Below are positions 40,287 to 48,871 of a DNA stretch of 64,000 nt, piece by piece. The translations under genes were made by a program, and so were the position numbers. This DNA is from Pseudokineococcus lusitanus (lineage in GTDB: Bacteria; Actinomycetota; Actinomycetes; Actinomycetales; Quadrisphaeraceae), in assembly GCF_003751265.1 (NCBI RefSeq), contig NZ_RJKN01000001.1, forward strand, positions 124,001-188,000. The letters are read 5' to 3'. Numbering within the stretch: position 1 is the first letter of the stretch; the number at the start of each line of letters is the position of its first letter. The notes under the pieces are model-generated. The model made no database searches, had not been told where the DNA came from, and saw nothing but the letters and a program-made list of their open reading frames with translations.

Positions 40287-40342
40287 GGGCACGACGGCGC
40301 GTCCCGCGGGGGCTGCCCGCGGGACGCGACGTCGTCGTGCCC
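40287..40342 (-). terminator. Intra-operon hairpin between sugar-binding protein and ATPase
   Basis: A 12-bp perfect inner stem (gcgtcccgcggg, 40299-40310, with its complement 40316-40327) sits inside a 10-bp perfect outer stem (gggcacgacg, 40287-40296, with 40333-40342). The place right after a binding-protein gene suggests differential mRNA decay or partial termination. Confidence 0.7.
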
Positions 40343-40380
40343 GGTCGTGCGGTGGTGCGGTCGAGCGGTGGGACCTCGGG

Positions 40381-41490
40381 TCAGGAGATCCCGAGCTCGG
40401 TGCAGTCGGCCGCGAAGTCGCCGGTGCACAGCTCCTCGGCCGTGACGAAGCCGTCGTCGACGACCGTCTTGACGTTGTCGCGGGTGATGGCCTGCGGCTC
40501 GAGGAGGATGGAGGCCACGTCGCGGCCGCCGGTCTCGTCGCGGACGGTGCCCGTGGTGGGGGGCTCCTCGCCGTTGATGAGGGCGATCGCCGTGTCCGCG
40601 AGGCCCTGCGCCTCGTCGGTGACGGCCTTGTAGACCGTCATGCACTGGGTGCCGGCGAGGATGTTCTGCAGCCCCTGGACCGTCGCGTCCTGGCCCGTGA
40701 CCGGGACCTGGCCCGCGAGGCCGTTCTTGGCGAGGATCGAGATGGCCGCGTTGCCGAGGCCGTCGTTGGCGGCGAGGACGCCGTCGATCTCGCCGGCCTG
40801 CGTGAGCATCTGCTCGAAGATCGTCGCGGCCTGCTGGTTGTCCCAGTCCGGGACGGCCTGCTCGGCGACGACGGTGTAGTCGGTCATCGGGTCGAGGACG
40901 CTGTGGGCGCCCTCGGCGAACAGCGTCGCGTTGTTGTCCGTGGGCGAGCCGTTGAGGTAGACGATGTCGGCCGCCTCGGCGCCGAGGCAGTCCGCCAGGC
41001 CCTGGCCCTGCAGCTCGCCGACGACGGTGTTGTCGAAGGAGACGTAGTAGTCGGCCGAGCCGCCCAGCGTGAGCCGGTCGTAGTCGATCGTCTGGACGCC
41101 GGCCTGCTTGGCCTTGGCCTCGATGGCGGCGCCCGAGTCGGAGTCGAGGTTGACGATGGCGAGGACCTGGACGCCCTGCGTGATCATCTGGTCGGCGATG
41201 GTCTGCATGCCGGCCGCGTCGCCCTGGGCGTTCTGGATGACGGCGTTGATGCCCGCGTCCTCGAAGGCGGCCTCGAGCAGCGGCTGGTCGAAGCTCTCCC
41301 AGCGGGCCGAGGACTCGGTGTCGGGGAGGATGACGCCCACCTGGGGCGAGTCCGAGCCGCCGCCGGTGCTGCTGCCGCCCGTGGCGCTGCCGCCGCCGGC
41401 GGTGGTCCCGCCGTCCGAGCCGCAGGCGCCGGCCAGCAGGACGACGGCCGCCGCGCTCGCCGCGCACAGGGCCCTGGTACGTGCCTTCAT
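40381..41490 (-). CDS. Sugar ABC transporter substrate-binding lipoprotein (XylF-like)
   Basis: 369 residues. A lipoprotein signal ends VVLLAGAC (Cys23), followed by a Gly/Ser linker and a periplasmic-binding-protein fold: VGVILPDTESSARWESFDQP, VLAIVNLDSDSG, VQTIDYDRL, YVSFDNTVVGELQGQGLADC, GVLAANDGLGNAAISIL and VTGQDATVQGLQNILAGTQC. These match D-xylose-type binding proteins (XylF; DYDRL and NILAGTQ are typical). It should bind a pentose or a similar sugar. ATG 41490 has GAGGGAGC at the right distance. It is the first gene of the minus-strand transporter set ending with the ROK regulator, which probably controls it. Confidence 0.92.
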   Translation of the reverse strand: MKARTRALCAASAAAVVLLAGACGSDGGTTAGGGSATGGSSTGGGSDSPQVGVILPDTESSARWESFDQPLLEAAFEDAGINAVIQNAQGDAAGMQTIADQMITQGVQVLAIVNLDSDSGAAIEAKAKQAGVQTIDYDRLTLGGSADYYVSFDNTVVGELQGQGLADCLGAEAADIVYLNGSPTDNNATLFAEGAHSVLDPMTDYTVVAEQAVPDWDNQQAATIFEQMLTQAGEIDGVLAANDGLGNAAISILAKNGLAGQVPVTGQDATVQGLQNILAGTQCMTVYKAVTDEAQGLADTAIALINGEEPPTTGTVRDETGGRDVASILLEPQAITRDNVKTVVDDGFVTAEELCTGDFAADCTELGIS

Positions 41491-41752
41491 GGATGCTCCC
41501 TCGCATCGTGACCCCCGGGTCGCCGTCGGCCCGGGATAAGTCGCGAGCCCGAACATATGCACGTCCGGGCCGATCGCGAAGGCTCGTGACGAGATCGTGA
41601 CCTCGGGTCGCCCGCTCGGGGGGTCGTGGCCGCGCGGCCGCGACCGCGAGCACGCCCGACGACGCCGGTGCGCGGGACCCCGCCGACACGCCGCACGACA
41701 CGCCGGGGGAGCCGGCCGGGGCCAGGTCACGGACGGGTCTCGCCACGTCGCG

Positions 41753-41787
41753 CTGACCTGCGGCGACGGGACGTCGTCGCAGGTCAG
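41753..41787. promoter_or_regulatory. Hairpin in the divergent transporter/lnt gap
   Basis: The 595-bp gap 41491-42085 has no gene I can support. Within it, arms ctgacctgcggcgac (41753-41767) and gtcgtcgcaggtcag (41773-41787) pair over 15 bp with one G-U, around a GGGAC loop. It may end a short upstream transcript or act as an operator. The part nearest the binding-protein gene (41540-41575) is AT-richer (CATATG) and is the likely promoter region of that operon. Confidence 0.5.
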
Positions 41788-41815
41788 AGGGGGTCTCCGG
41801 GTCGACCGCGGGCGG

Positions 41816-41843
41816 TTGACAGGGCAGCCCTGCCGAGTACTTT
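41816..41843 (+). promoter_or_regulatory. Sigma-70-like promoter with a palindrome in its spacer
   Basis: TTGACA (41816-41821), a 16-base spacer and TACTTT (41838-41843) form the best consensus-like promoter in the window. The spacer contains CAGGGCAGCCCTG (41820-41832), a perfect dyad with a one-base centre, well placed for repression. It points toward lnt, about 240 bases away; lnt also seems to have its own leaderless start, so the transcript may be a long leader or a small RNA. Confidence 0.5.
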
Positions 41844-42085
41844 CGTCGTCAGCCACCGGAGCCCACGGGTCGAGGTGGAGCAGCGACGGCCCCCGCCCGC
41901 CCCGTAGACAACGTCCCGCAGACCCCGGCGCCACCGAGGCTCGGACGGACCGAAGGGCGGGCGGGGTCCGTCCGCCGCCCGCACCGCCGCGGTCGGCGCC
42001 GCCCCTCCCGGCGAGGGCCGCCGCGGACACCCACGACCCGGCCCGCGCCCCGGGGACGTCCAGGTCCAGCACCTACCCTGGCCGC

Positions 42086-43849
42086 GTGATGGTCCGCCTG
42101 TCCCCGACGGCCCGCGTCCTCGCGGCCGTCCTCGGCGGCCTCGCGCTCTCGGCCGCCTTCCCCGGCACCGACTGGTGGTGGACGGCCGTCCCGGGCGTCG
42201 CCCTCCTCGTCGTCGCCGTGGCCGGCGCCGGCGTCCGCGCGGGGCTCGGCCTCGGCCTGCTGCACGGCCTGGCCTTCTTCCTCGTCCTCCTGCGCTGGAC
42301 CGCGGAGTTCGTCGGCCCCGTGGCGCACGCCCTCGCCGTGCTGCAGGCCGGCTTCGTGGCCCTCGCCGGGGCGCTCCTCGTCCTCGTGCTGCGCCTCGGG
42401 ACGCCGCCGCACCGGGTCGGCCACGGGTGGGCGGCGTCCGGCGCCGTCCGGCTGTGCCTTCAGGCCGCCGCGGCCGGCGCGGTCTGGACGGGCACCGAGG
42501 CGCTGAGGGCCCGCCTCCCCTTCGGGGGCTTCGGCTGGGGCCGGCTCGCCTTCAGCCAGGCCGACGCCCCCACCCTGGGCCTCGCCGCGCTCGGCGGGGC
42601 GCCGCTCGTCACCTTCGCCGTCGCCACCGCCGGCGCCGCCCTCGGCCTGGGCCTGCTGCGCCTGGCGCTGCTCGTGGGGGAGCGCCGGGCCGCCCGGGCG
42701 CACCGCACGTCGCCGTCCTCGATGACGCCCCGCCGCACCGAGGGGAGCCGCCGGGTGCGGGGCCGCCGTCCGGCCGTCGTCGTCCCGCTCGTCCTCGCGG
42801 CGGGCCTCGTGCTCGTCGGGGCGGCCGTGCCGCGGCCCACCGGGGCGGAGGCGGGGACGCTCGTCGTCGCGGGGGTGCAGGGCGACGTCGCCGAGCCGGG
42901 CCTGGAGTTCAACGCCGAGCGGCGCGCCGTCCTCGACAACCACGTGCAGGGGACCCTGCGCCTCGCCGAGCAGGTGGCGGCAGGCGAGGTGCCGCAGCCG
43001 GACGTCGTCGTCTGGCCGGAGAACGCGAGCGACATCGACCCCTTCGCCAACCCCGACGCCGCCGCGCAGATCCGCCGGGCGGCCGAGGCCGTGGGGGCGC
43101 CGGTCCTCGTCGGCACGCTCGTCCGCGGCACCGTGGGCACCGGGCTCCCCGAGACCGGCCCCGGGGACGACGGGCTGCGCAACGTCGTCCTCGAGTGGGA
43201 CCCGGAGACGGGCCCCGGCCAGGCCTACGCCAAGCGGCACCCCGTGCCCTTCGCCGAGTACGTGCCCTACCGCGACGTCTTCCGGATGTTCAGCTCGCAG
43301 GTCGACCTCGTGCGCGCGGACATGGTCCCCGGCACGGAGCCGGGCGTCTTCGACGTCGCGGGCAGCCGCCTCGGCGTCCTCATCTGCTTCGAGCCGGTGG
43401 AGGGCGACCTCGTCGACGACGTCGTCCGCGCCGGCGCGCAGATGCTCGTCGTGCCGACGAACAACGCGACCTTCGGGTTCACCGACGAGAGCGTCCAGCA
43501 GCTGGCCATCTCCCGCGTGCGCGCGGTGGAGGAAGGACGGGCCGTGGCCCACATCTCGACCGTGGGGGTCTCGACGATCGTCGCCCCGGACGGCAGCACG
43601 GGGCGCCGGACGGCGCTCTACACCCCGGACGTCGTCGTGGGCGAGGTGCCGCTGCGCACCTCCCTCACCCTCGCCGCCCGCGTCGGGCAGTGGCCCGAGC
43701 TGGTCCTCTCCCTCGCCGGGGCGGCCGCGGCCCTCGCGGGCGCGGCGACGACGGCCCGGCGCCGGCGGGACCGCCCGGCCCCGGGCGGCGGCCGCCGTCA
43801 CGACGACGCCGTCCCGCCCGTCCCCGCGGGCGCCGGAGGCCCCCGGTGA
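42086..43849 (+). CDS. lnt: Apolipoprotein N-acyltransferase
   Basis: 587 residues. About seven N-terminal membrane helices are followed by a nitrilase-type domain with the catalytic set Glu in VVVWPENASDID, Lys in AYAKRHPVPFAEYVPYR and Cys in LGVLICFEPVEGD. Lnt adds the third acyl chain to lipoproteins at the outer face of the membrane, relevant to the several lipoproteins in this window. TACCCT (42074-42079) lies six bases before GTG 42086; ATG 42089 is the near alternative. The stop overlaps fxsA by four bases. Confidence 0.93.
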   Translation: MMVRLSPTARVLAAVLGGLALSAAFPGTDWWWTAVPGVALLVVAVAGAGVRAGLGLGLLHGLAFFLVLLRWTAEFVGPVAHALAVLQAGFVALAGALLVLVLRLGTPPHRVGHGWAASGAVRLCLQAAAAGAVWTGTEALRARLPFGGFGWGRLAFSQADAPTLGLAALGGAPLVTFAVATAGAALGLGLLRLALLVGERRAARAHRTSPSSMTPRRTEGSRRVRGRRPAVVVPLVLAAGLVLVGAAVPRPTGAEAGTLVVAGVQGDVAEPGLEFNAERRAVLDNHVQGTLRLAEQVAAGEVPQPDVVVWPENASDIDPFANPDAAAQIRRAAEAVGAPVLVGTLVRGTVGTGLPETGPGDDGLRNVVLEWDPETGPGQAYAKRHPVPFAEYVPYRDVFRMFSSQVDLVRADMVPGTEPGVFDVAGSRLGVLICFEPVEGDLVDDVVRAGAQMLVVPTNNATFGFTDESVQQLAISRVRAVEEGRAVAHISTVGVSTIVAPDGSTGRRTALYTPDVVVGEVPLRTSLTLAARVGQWPELVLSLAGAAAALAGAATTARRRRDRPAPGGGRRHDDAVPPVPAGAGGPR

Positions 43850-44400
43850 GCCGGGCGACCCCGGGCGCGCGGCCGGCCCGGCGCCGCCGCTGGCTGCTCG
43901 CGGTGCCGCCGCTCGTCGTCCTCGTCGAGCTGGTGGGCATCCTCCTCGTCGGCGAGGCGGTCGGGGCGGGGTGGACGCTGCTGCTGCTGCTCGCGGGCGC
44001 CGTCCTCGGCGGTGTGCTGCTCGTCCGCGGCGGGATCGGCGGTGCCCGGCGCGCGGTCGAGCACGCCCGGCAGCGCGGGACGGCCGAGGGCACGGGACGC
44101 GAGCTCGCCGACGCCGGCCTGCTGTCCCTGGGCGCGCTGCTGCTCGTCCTGCCGGGCTTCGTCTCCGACGTCGTCGGGCTGCTCTGCGTCCTGCCCTTCA
44201 CCCGTCCGCTCGTGCGACGCCTGCTGGGTGCGGCGGCCGCGGCGACGGCGTACCGCGTCGTCGGCGTCCGACGCGGCGACGTCGTCGCCGGACGGGTCGT
44301 CCTCCGGCCCGACGCGGGGGGCCCCGGCAGCGCAGGGCCCGTCGTGGGCCGGGTCCTGCCCCCGGGCGAGGACCCCTCCGGGCCGCGGCCCGGCGCCTGA
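43846..44400 (+). CDS. fxsA: FxsA family membrane protein
   Basis: 184 residues. WLLAVPPLVVLVELVGILLV, then GGVLLVRGGIGGARRAV and GALLLVLPGFVSDVVGLLCV with LPFTRPLVRRLL make the FxsA signature, with three to four membrane helices. In Escherichia coli FxsA relieves phage T7 exclusion by F plasmid; the general role is unknown. A Pro/Gly-rich cytoplasmic tail follows. GTG 43846 overlaps the lnt stop, and the gene ends before a perfect 18-bp hairpin. Confidence 0.88.
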   Translation: MSRATPGARPARRRRWLLAVPPLVVLVELVGILLVGEAVGAGWTLLLLLAGAVLGGVLLVRGGIGGARRAVEHARQRGTAEGTGRELADAGLLSLGALLLVLPGFVSDVVGLLCVLPFTRPLVRRLLGAAAAATAYRVVGVRRGDVVAGRVVLRPDAGGPGSAGPVVGRVLPPGEDPSGPRPGA

Positions 44401-44462
44401 CCCGCGGCGGCGCCGGCCCGGGTCCCGCACGACGAGGGCACGACCAGGGCACGACGGAGGCA

Positions 44463-44500
44463 CGACGAAGGCCGCACCCCGAGGGGTGCGGCCTTCGTCG
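44463..44500. terminator. Perfect 18-bp bidirectional terminator, fxsA / rbpA
   Basis: cgacgaaggccgcacccc (44463-44480) and its exact complement (44483-44500) with a two-base loop lie between convergent genes. It is the strongest hairpin in the window. Confidence 0.85.
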
Positions 44501-44578
44501 TCGCGCCGGGGCGCGGACCCGGGTGTCAGGGGGCCGGGCGCAGGTGCCGGGAGGGCGGCCGGGGCCGCCTGCCGCCGG

Positions 44579-44929
44579 TCAGGCCGTGCGCTTGGCGTGC
44601 AGCAGACCGCTGCGCAGGAGCTCCAGGCGCTCGTCGAGCAGCACCTGCAGGTCCTCCTTGCTCCGGCGCTCCAGGAGCATGTCCCAGTGCGTGCGCGCCG
44701 GCTTGGTCGGCTTCTCCTCCGGGCGCGAGGCGTCCAGGAGGAGGGCCTGCTCGCCGCACCGGCACTCCCACAGCGCAGGCACGTCGGCCTCCACGGACAG
44801 CGGGACGACGGTGCGGTGGTCGTTCGGGCAGACGTACTCCTTCATCTGCCGCGGCGCCGGCTCCACGCCGGCGTCGGACTCCAGGCTCGCTGCGCCCAGT
44901 CGGGTGCCCCTCAGGCTCCGGTCGGCCAT
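44579..44929 (-). CDS. rbpA: RNA polymerase-binding protein RbpA
   Basis: 116 residues. MADRSLRGTRLGAASLESD is the N-terminal tail that reaches into the polymerase, KEYVCPNDHRTVVPLSVEAD and LWECRCG form the core, and THWDMLLERRSKEDLQVLLD-ERLELLR is the sigma-interacting C-terminal helix. RbpA stabilises promoter complexes of the principal sigma factor in actinobacteria. ATG 44929 has GGAGGT nine bases upstream. It is a single gene between the fxsA terminator and the MFS gene. Confidence 0.95.
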   Translation of the reverse strand: MADRSLRGTRLGAASLESDAGVEPAPRQMKEYVCPNDHRTVVPLSVEADVPALWECRCGEQALLLDASRPEEKPTKPARTHWDMLLERRSKEDLQVLLDERLELLRSGLLHAKRTA

Positions 44930-45117
44930 GCGTCAGCCACCTCCATCTCTGCGATACCACGGTCGCCGCGGTCCTGGCGGCGTCCGTCCTCAGGGGCAAC
45001 GGTGCCGGGCGGCGGCGTGTTCCGCCCGTCGACCGACGAATACCCCGGGCCACCACGTCGGGCGGTCACCTGCACTTCGGCGCCGGGACGCGGACGGATG
45101 CCCCGCCGGACGACGTG

Positions 45118-46521
45118 TCAGACGACGCGCGGCTGCTCGCGCCCCGCCTCGGCGACGCCGCGACGCACGTCGACGCGCCACAGCAGGAGCCCGCCGAGGA
45201 CGAAGAAGACGACGAGCGCCCCGACGGCGGGGCGGTAGGACCCGGTCGCCTGCACGACGAGGCCCACGACGAGCGTCCCGACCCACGACGTCCCGCGCTC
45301 GGCGGCCTGGTAGAGGCTGAAGTACTGCGCCTCGCGGCCCACCGGCACGAGCTGGGCGAAGAGGGACCGCGAGATCGCCTGCGTGCCGCCGAGGACGAGC
45401 CCGATGGCCACGGCGACGAGGAGGAAGAGGTCGAAGCGGCCGGCGGGGAGCCCGTACGCCACGCCGACGACGACGACCCACGCCCCGAGGGAGGCGAGGA
45501 TCGTCCGGCGCGCCCCGAAGCGGCCCGCCAGGCGCCCCATCAGCAGGGCGCCCAGCACGGCCACGGCCTGGACGAGGAGGATCGCGGTGATGAGCTGGGA
45601 CTGCGCGAGACCGAGCTCGGCGCTGCCGAAGAGGCTCGCGGCGTAGATGACCGTCTGGACGCCGTCGTTGTAGAGCAGGAACGCCAGCAGCATGAGCAGG
45701 GTCACGCGGTGGCCGCGCGCGTGCCGGACCGTCGCGGCCAGCTCGCCGAGGACGCCGCGCACCGCCGCCCCCGGGCGCGGGGGCGCCGGCGGGGCGCCGT
45801 CGGGGGCACCGGCGTCGGGCGGGCGGGCCAGCGGCCGGTCCCGCAGGCCGAGGACGGGCACGAGCGAGAACACCCCCCACCACACGCCCGCGGACAGCAG
45901 GCTGAGCCGGACCGCGTCGCCCTCCGTGAGGCCGAGCGCGTCGTGGCCGCTGACGAGCGCGAGGTTGGCCGCCAGGAGGACGAAGCCGCCGACGTACCCG
46001 ACGGCCCAGCCGCGGCTCGAGACGCGGTCCCGCTCGTCCGGTCCCGCGAGGTCGAGCAGCAGGGCGTTGTAGACGACGAGGGAGGCGCCGAGGCAGCTGC
46101 CGGCGACGACCTGGAGGAGGACGCCGAGCTGCCAGTCGGTCCCCGTGACGAGGGCCATCGCCGCGGCGGCCAGCGCGCCGACGAGGGCGAAGGCGCCCAG
46201 GAGCAGTCGCTTGCGGACGACCCGGTCCGACAGGGCCCCGACGAGCGGCAGCAGCAGCGCGCTGACGGCCGTGGAGACCGACGTCGTGTAGAGCGCGAGC
46301 GAGCCGGGGGCCACCGGGACGCCGAGCACGGACAGCGTCGCGTCGCAGTCGACCCCGGCCGGCAGGTCGGGGCAGGCGGCGGCCGTGGCGACGGCCGTGA
46401 GGTACGGGGCGAAGAGGACCGTGCCCGTCGTCGTGACGAAGCCGGAGTTGGCCCAGTCGTAGACGTACCAGGCGCGGCGCTCGCGGCGCAGCGACCGCGC
46501 GTCGGCCGGGGCGGTGCTCAC
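45118..46521 (-). CDS. MFS transporter, ATG22/UMF1-like
   Basis: 467 residues with about 12 transmembrane helices in two sets of six. RRAWYVYDWANSGFVTTTGT at the start is the signature of the Vps/ATG22-like MFS family, supported by LVGALSDRVVRKRLLLGAFA, LLYNDGVQTVIYAASLFGSA and GGTQAISRSLFAQLVPVGRE. Yeast members export amino acids from the vacuole; the bacterial substrate is unknown. GTG 46521 overlaps the stop of the upstream diesterase gene by four bases, so the two are coupled. The longer frame to 47067 runs over that gene and is rejected. Confidence 0.9.
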   Translation of the reverse strand: MSTAPADARSLRRERRAWYVYDWANSGFVTTTGTVLFAPYLTAVATAAACPDLPAGVDCDATLSVLGVPVAPGSLALYTTSVSTAVSALLLPLVGALSDRVVRKRLLLGAFALVGALAAAAMALVTGTDWQLGVLLQVVAGSCLGASLVVYNALLLDLAGPDERDRVSSRGWAVGYVGGFVLLAANLALVSGHDALGLTEGDAVRLSLLSAGVWWGVFSLVPVLGLRDRPLARPPDAGAPDGAPPAPPRPGAAVRGVLGELAATVRHARGHRVTLLMLLAFLLYNDGVQTVIYAASLFGSAELGLAQSQLITAILLVQAVAVLGALLMGRLAGRFGARRTILASLGAWVVVVGVAYGLPAGRFDLFLLVAVAIGLVLGGTQAISRSLFAQLVPVGREAQYFSLYQAAERGTSWVGTLVVGLVVQATGSYRPAVGALVVFFVLGGLLLWRVDVRRGVAEAGREQPRVV

Positions 46522-47336
46522 GCGCGACCGCCGTCCGCGGCACGGCCGTGGACGAGGTCGACGAGCAGGTCGGTGCGGTCGGTGACGAGGCCGTCCACGC
46601 CGGCGTCGAGCAGCCGCCCGGCGGTGGGGACGTCGTCGACCGTCCACACGTGGACCCGGCGGCCCGCCTCGTGGACGGCGCGGACGAAGGCGGGGGTGGC
46701 CACGCCCACGGGGACCTGGAGGACGTCGACGCCGCGCAGCGCCGCGGCCACGGCGCGGCGCCGTGCGGGCCCGGGCAGGCGCGTGCGGACGGCGGCCACG
46801 ACGGCCGCCACGACGGGCGCGCCGCCGGAGGCGGCCGTGCCCGGGGGAGCGGACCGCAGGACCCCGCGACGGCGCACCTCGGAGAAGCTGGCGACGACGA
46901 CGCGGTCCCACGCCCCGGCCTCCTCGAGCGCCCGCGCCACCGGCCGGACGGCGCCCGCGGCCTTGACGTCGAGGTTGAGGCGCACGGAGGGCAGCTGCTC
47001 GAGCACGTCGACGAGCCGTGGCAGGGGCTCGCGGCCGCCGACCCGCAGCCGGGCCACCTCCGACCACGGCCGCCGGGCGACCTCGCCGGAGCCGTCGGTC
47101 GTGCGGTCGAGGCGCTCGTCGTGGAGGACGACGGCCACGCCGTCCGCGGTGGCGCGGACGTCCGTCTCGACGACGTCCGCGCCGAGCTCCGTCGCGGCGA
47201 CGAAGGCCGCGAGGGTGTTCTCGCGGCCGTCCCGCGAGAAGCCGCGGTGCGCGAGGAGGAGCGGACCGCCGCCGGGCCGGGCGAGCACGGGCGGCACGGG
47301 CCGTGCCCCGCGGCCGCCCGGCCGGGCGGAGGTCAC
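46518..47336 (-). CDS. Glycerophosphodiester phosphodiesterase
   Basis: 272 residues. LLAHRGFSRDGRENTLAAF provides catalytic His-Arg and Glu, ETDVRATADGVAVVLHDERL the metal Glu/Asp and second catalytic His, LNLDVKA a further acidic site, and VHVWTVDDVPTAGRLLDAGV the C-terminal signature. It splits glycerophosphodiesters to glycerol 3-phosphate and an alcohol. GTG 47336 overlaps the stop of the M15 peptidase gene (GTGA), and its own stop overlaps the MFS start, giving a coupled three-gene operon. Confidence 0.93.
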   Translation of the reverse strand: MTSARPGGRGARPVPPVLARPGGGPLLLAHRGFSRDGRENTLAAFVAATELGADVVETDVRATADGVAVVLHDERLDRTTDGSGEVARRPWSEVARLRVGGREPLPRLVDVLEQLPSVRLNLDVKAAGAVRPVARALEEAGAWDRVVVASFSEVRRRGVLRSAPPGTAASGGAPVVAAVVAAVRTRLPGPARRRAVAAALRGVDVLQVPVGVATPAFVRAVHEAGRRVHVWTVDDVPTAGRLLDAGVDGLVTDRTDLLVDLVHGRAADGGRA

Positions 47337-48778
47337 GAGCCGGACGTCTCGGCGAACTCGAAGTGCCACGGCTCCGGCTTGGAGCCGCCCTGCTGCGCCC
47401 ACGACGGGTGGAACCACCCGAAGAGCGGGGCGCGCTGCGCCATCCACTCGTGCTGGGCGGTGCCGAACCGGTTGACGCCGCCGCACAGGTCGACGGCGCG
47501 GCCGAGGCCGTGCCGGCTGGTGCCGGGCTTGGCGGCCAGGCCCGGCTTCGAGGCGCGCAGCGAGATCTGCGTCTCGAGCGGCCGGTAGGAGTCGGTGACG
47601 CAGATGGGCGTCCCGAAGGTCTGCTCGTAGCTGCGGCTCATGGTGTCGAAGGCCGCCGCGGCGTCGCCGCGGAGGTGGTGGCCGGGCGCCGTCGACAGCT
47701 CGCAGAGCGCCGTCAGGGGGATCTGGCCGTTGGGGTAGGCGCTGAGGTCGTCAGAGGCGCAGCCGCCCACGAGGCCGGTGAGGTCGACCGGGCCCGACAG
47801 GACGGTGGCGGAGGCGGCGGCCAGCGCGGCGGCCTCGGCCTCCCGCTTCTTCGCCTCCTCGACGGCGACCCCGAGGTCGGTGCGGGCCTGCGCGAGACGG
47901 GCGTCGACCTCCGCGACGAGGGTGCGCTGCTCGTCGAGCGCCTCCTCCGCGGCGGCGGCCTCGGCGTCGGCGGTCGCGCGGGCGCTGTCGGCCTCGGCCT
48001 GCGCCGCGTCGGCCCGGGCGAGGGCGCGCCGGGCGATCTCGTCGGCGTCGAGCGCGCCGGTGACGGCGACGCTGCGGGTGCGGCCCACCGCCTCGAGCAT
48101 GCTCAGCTGGGCGCCGACCTCGTCGGTCGTCGCGCTGCCGAGGAGGGCCGAGGCGACCGGGAGGGAGCGGGCGTCCTCGCCGCCGCGGTAGGCGGAGCTG
48201 GCCCAGCGGCCGACCGCGCTGCGCTCGGCGGCGACGGTGGTGGCGGCGGACGCGGCCACCTGGCGCTGGCGGACGACCTCGGCGCTGGCGGCGTCGGCCC
48301 GGGCGCGGGCGGCGTCACGGGCCTCGAGGGCCGCACCGGCCCGCGCCGAGACCTCGGCCAGCCGGGCGGACGCCTCCGACGAGGCGGCGACGGCGGCCTC
48401 GTAGGCGGCCACGGCGGCGGGGTCGGGGGCGGCGGCGCTGTCCTCGGCGCCCTCGACCGCGCCGTCGCCGGCGGGGGAGGAGCCCTCGGGGCCGTCGGCC
48501 GGGTCCGCGTCGTCGGTGGTGCCGGCGTCCGTGGCGCCGTCGGTCGTGCCGTCGGTGGTGCCGTCGGTCGTGCCGTCGGTCGTGGCCTCGTCGGAGGTCG
48601 CCGTGCCGGCGGTCGCGGAGGCGCTGACGGCGGCGTCGTCGGTCGCGGCGCCCGTGGAGGAGGCGGCGGCCGGCAGGGCCAGCCCGGCGGACAGCGCGGC
48701 GGCGCCCAGCAGCGCCACGACGGCCCTGCTCGTGCTCGTGCCGGTCCGTGCCCCTCGCGTCCCGCGCCCCGTGCTCAC
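47333..48778 (-). CDS. Secreted M15 (VanY-like) D,D-carboxypeptidase with coiled-coil N-terminus
   Basis: 481 residues. A signal peptide (VVALLGAAALSAGLALPAAA) is followed by a Thr/Asp/Gly-rich linker with TTDG repeats, a long coiled coil (about 125-330) with the NlpC/RipA-like region SSAYRGGEDARSLPVASALL, and a C-terminal M15 domain: SYRPLETQISLRASKPG, TSRHGLGRAVDLCGG (zinc His and Asp) and EPWHFEF (zinc His). It trims D-Ala from peptidoglycan stem peptides. GTG 48778 has GAGGAG six bases upstream; GTG 48817 is a weaker alternative. First gene of a three-gene operon. Confidence 0.9.
   Translation of the reverse strand: MSTGRGTRGARTGTSTSRAVVALLGAAALSAGLALPAAASSTGAATDDAAVSASATAGTATSDEATTDGTTDGTTDGTTDGATDAGTTDDADPADGPEGSSPAGDGAVEGAEDSAAAPDPAAVAAYEAAVAASSEASARLAEVSARAGAALEARDAARARADAASAEVVRQRQVAASAATTVAAERSAVGRWASSAYRGGEDARSLPVASALLGSATTDEVGAQLSMLEAVGRTRSVAVTGALDADEIARRALARADAAQAEADSARATADAEAAAAEEALDEQRTLVAEVDARLAQARTDLGVAVEEAKKREAEAAALAAASATVLSGPVDLTGLVGGCASDDLSAYPNGQIPLTALCELSTAPGHHLRGDAAAAFDTMSRSYEQTFGTPICVTDSYRPLETQISLRASKPGLAAKPGTSRHGLGRAVDLCGGVNRFGTAQHEWMAQRAPLFGWFHPSWAQQGGSKPEPWHFEFAETSGS
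48536..48583 (-). repeat. Four 12-bp tandem repeats coding TTDG
   Basis: gccgtcggtcgt repeats four times (one copy with a single change), coding Thr-Thr-Asp-Gly on the minus strand inside the linker of the M15 peptidase. Copy number is likely to vary between strains. Confidence 0.9.
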
Positions 48779-48871
48779 CGTCTGCTCCTCGCCCACCGCG
48801 TCCACCACGTCTGCCACGTCCGGGTCATCGGCACGGGAGGCCCGCTCCTGGAGCGGGGCCCGGCCGGCGTC

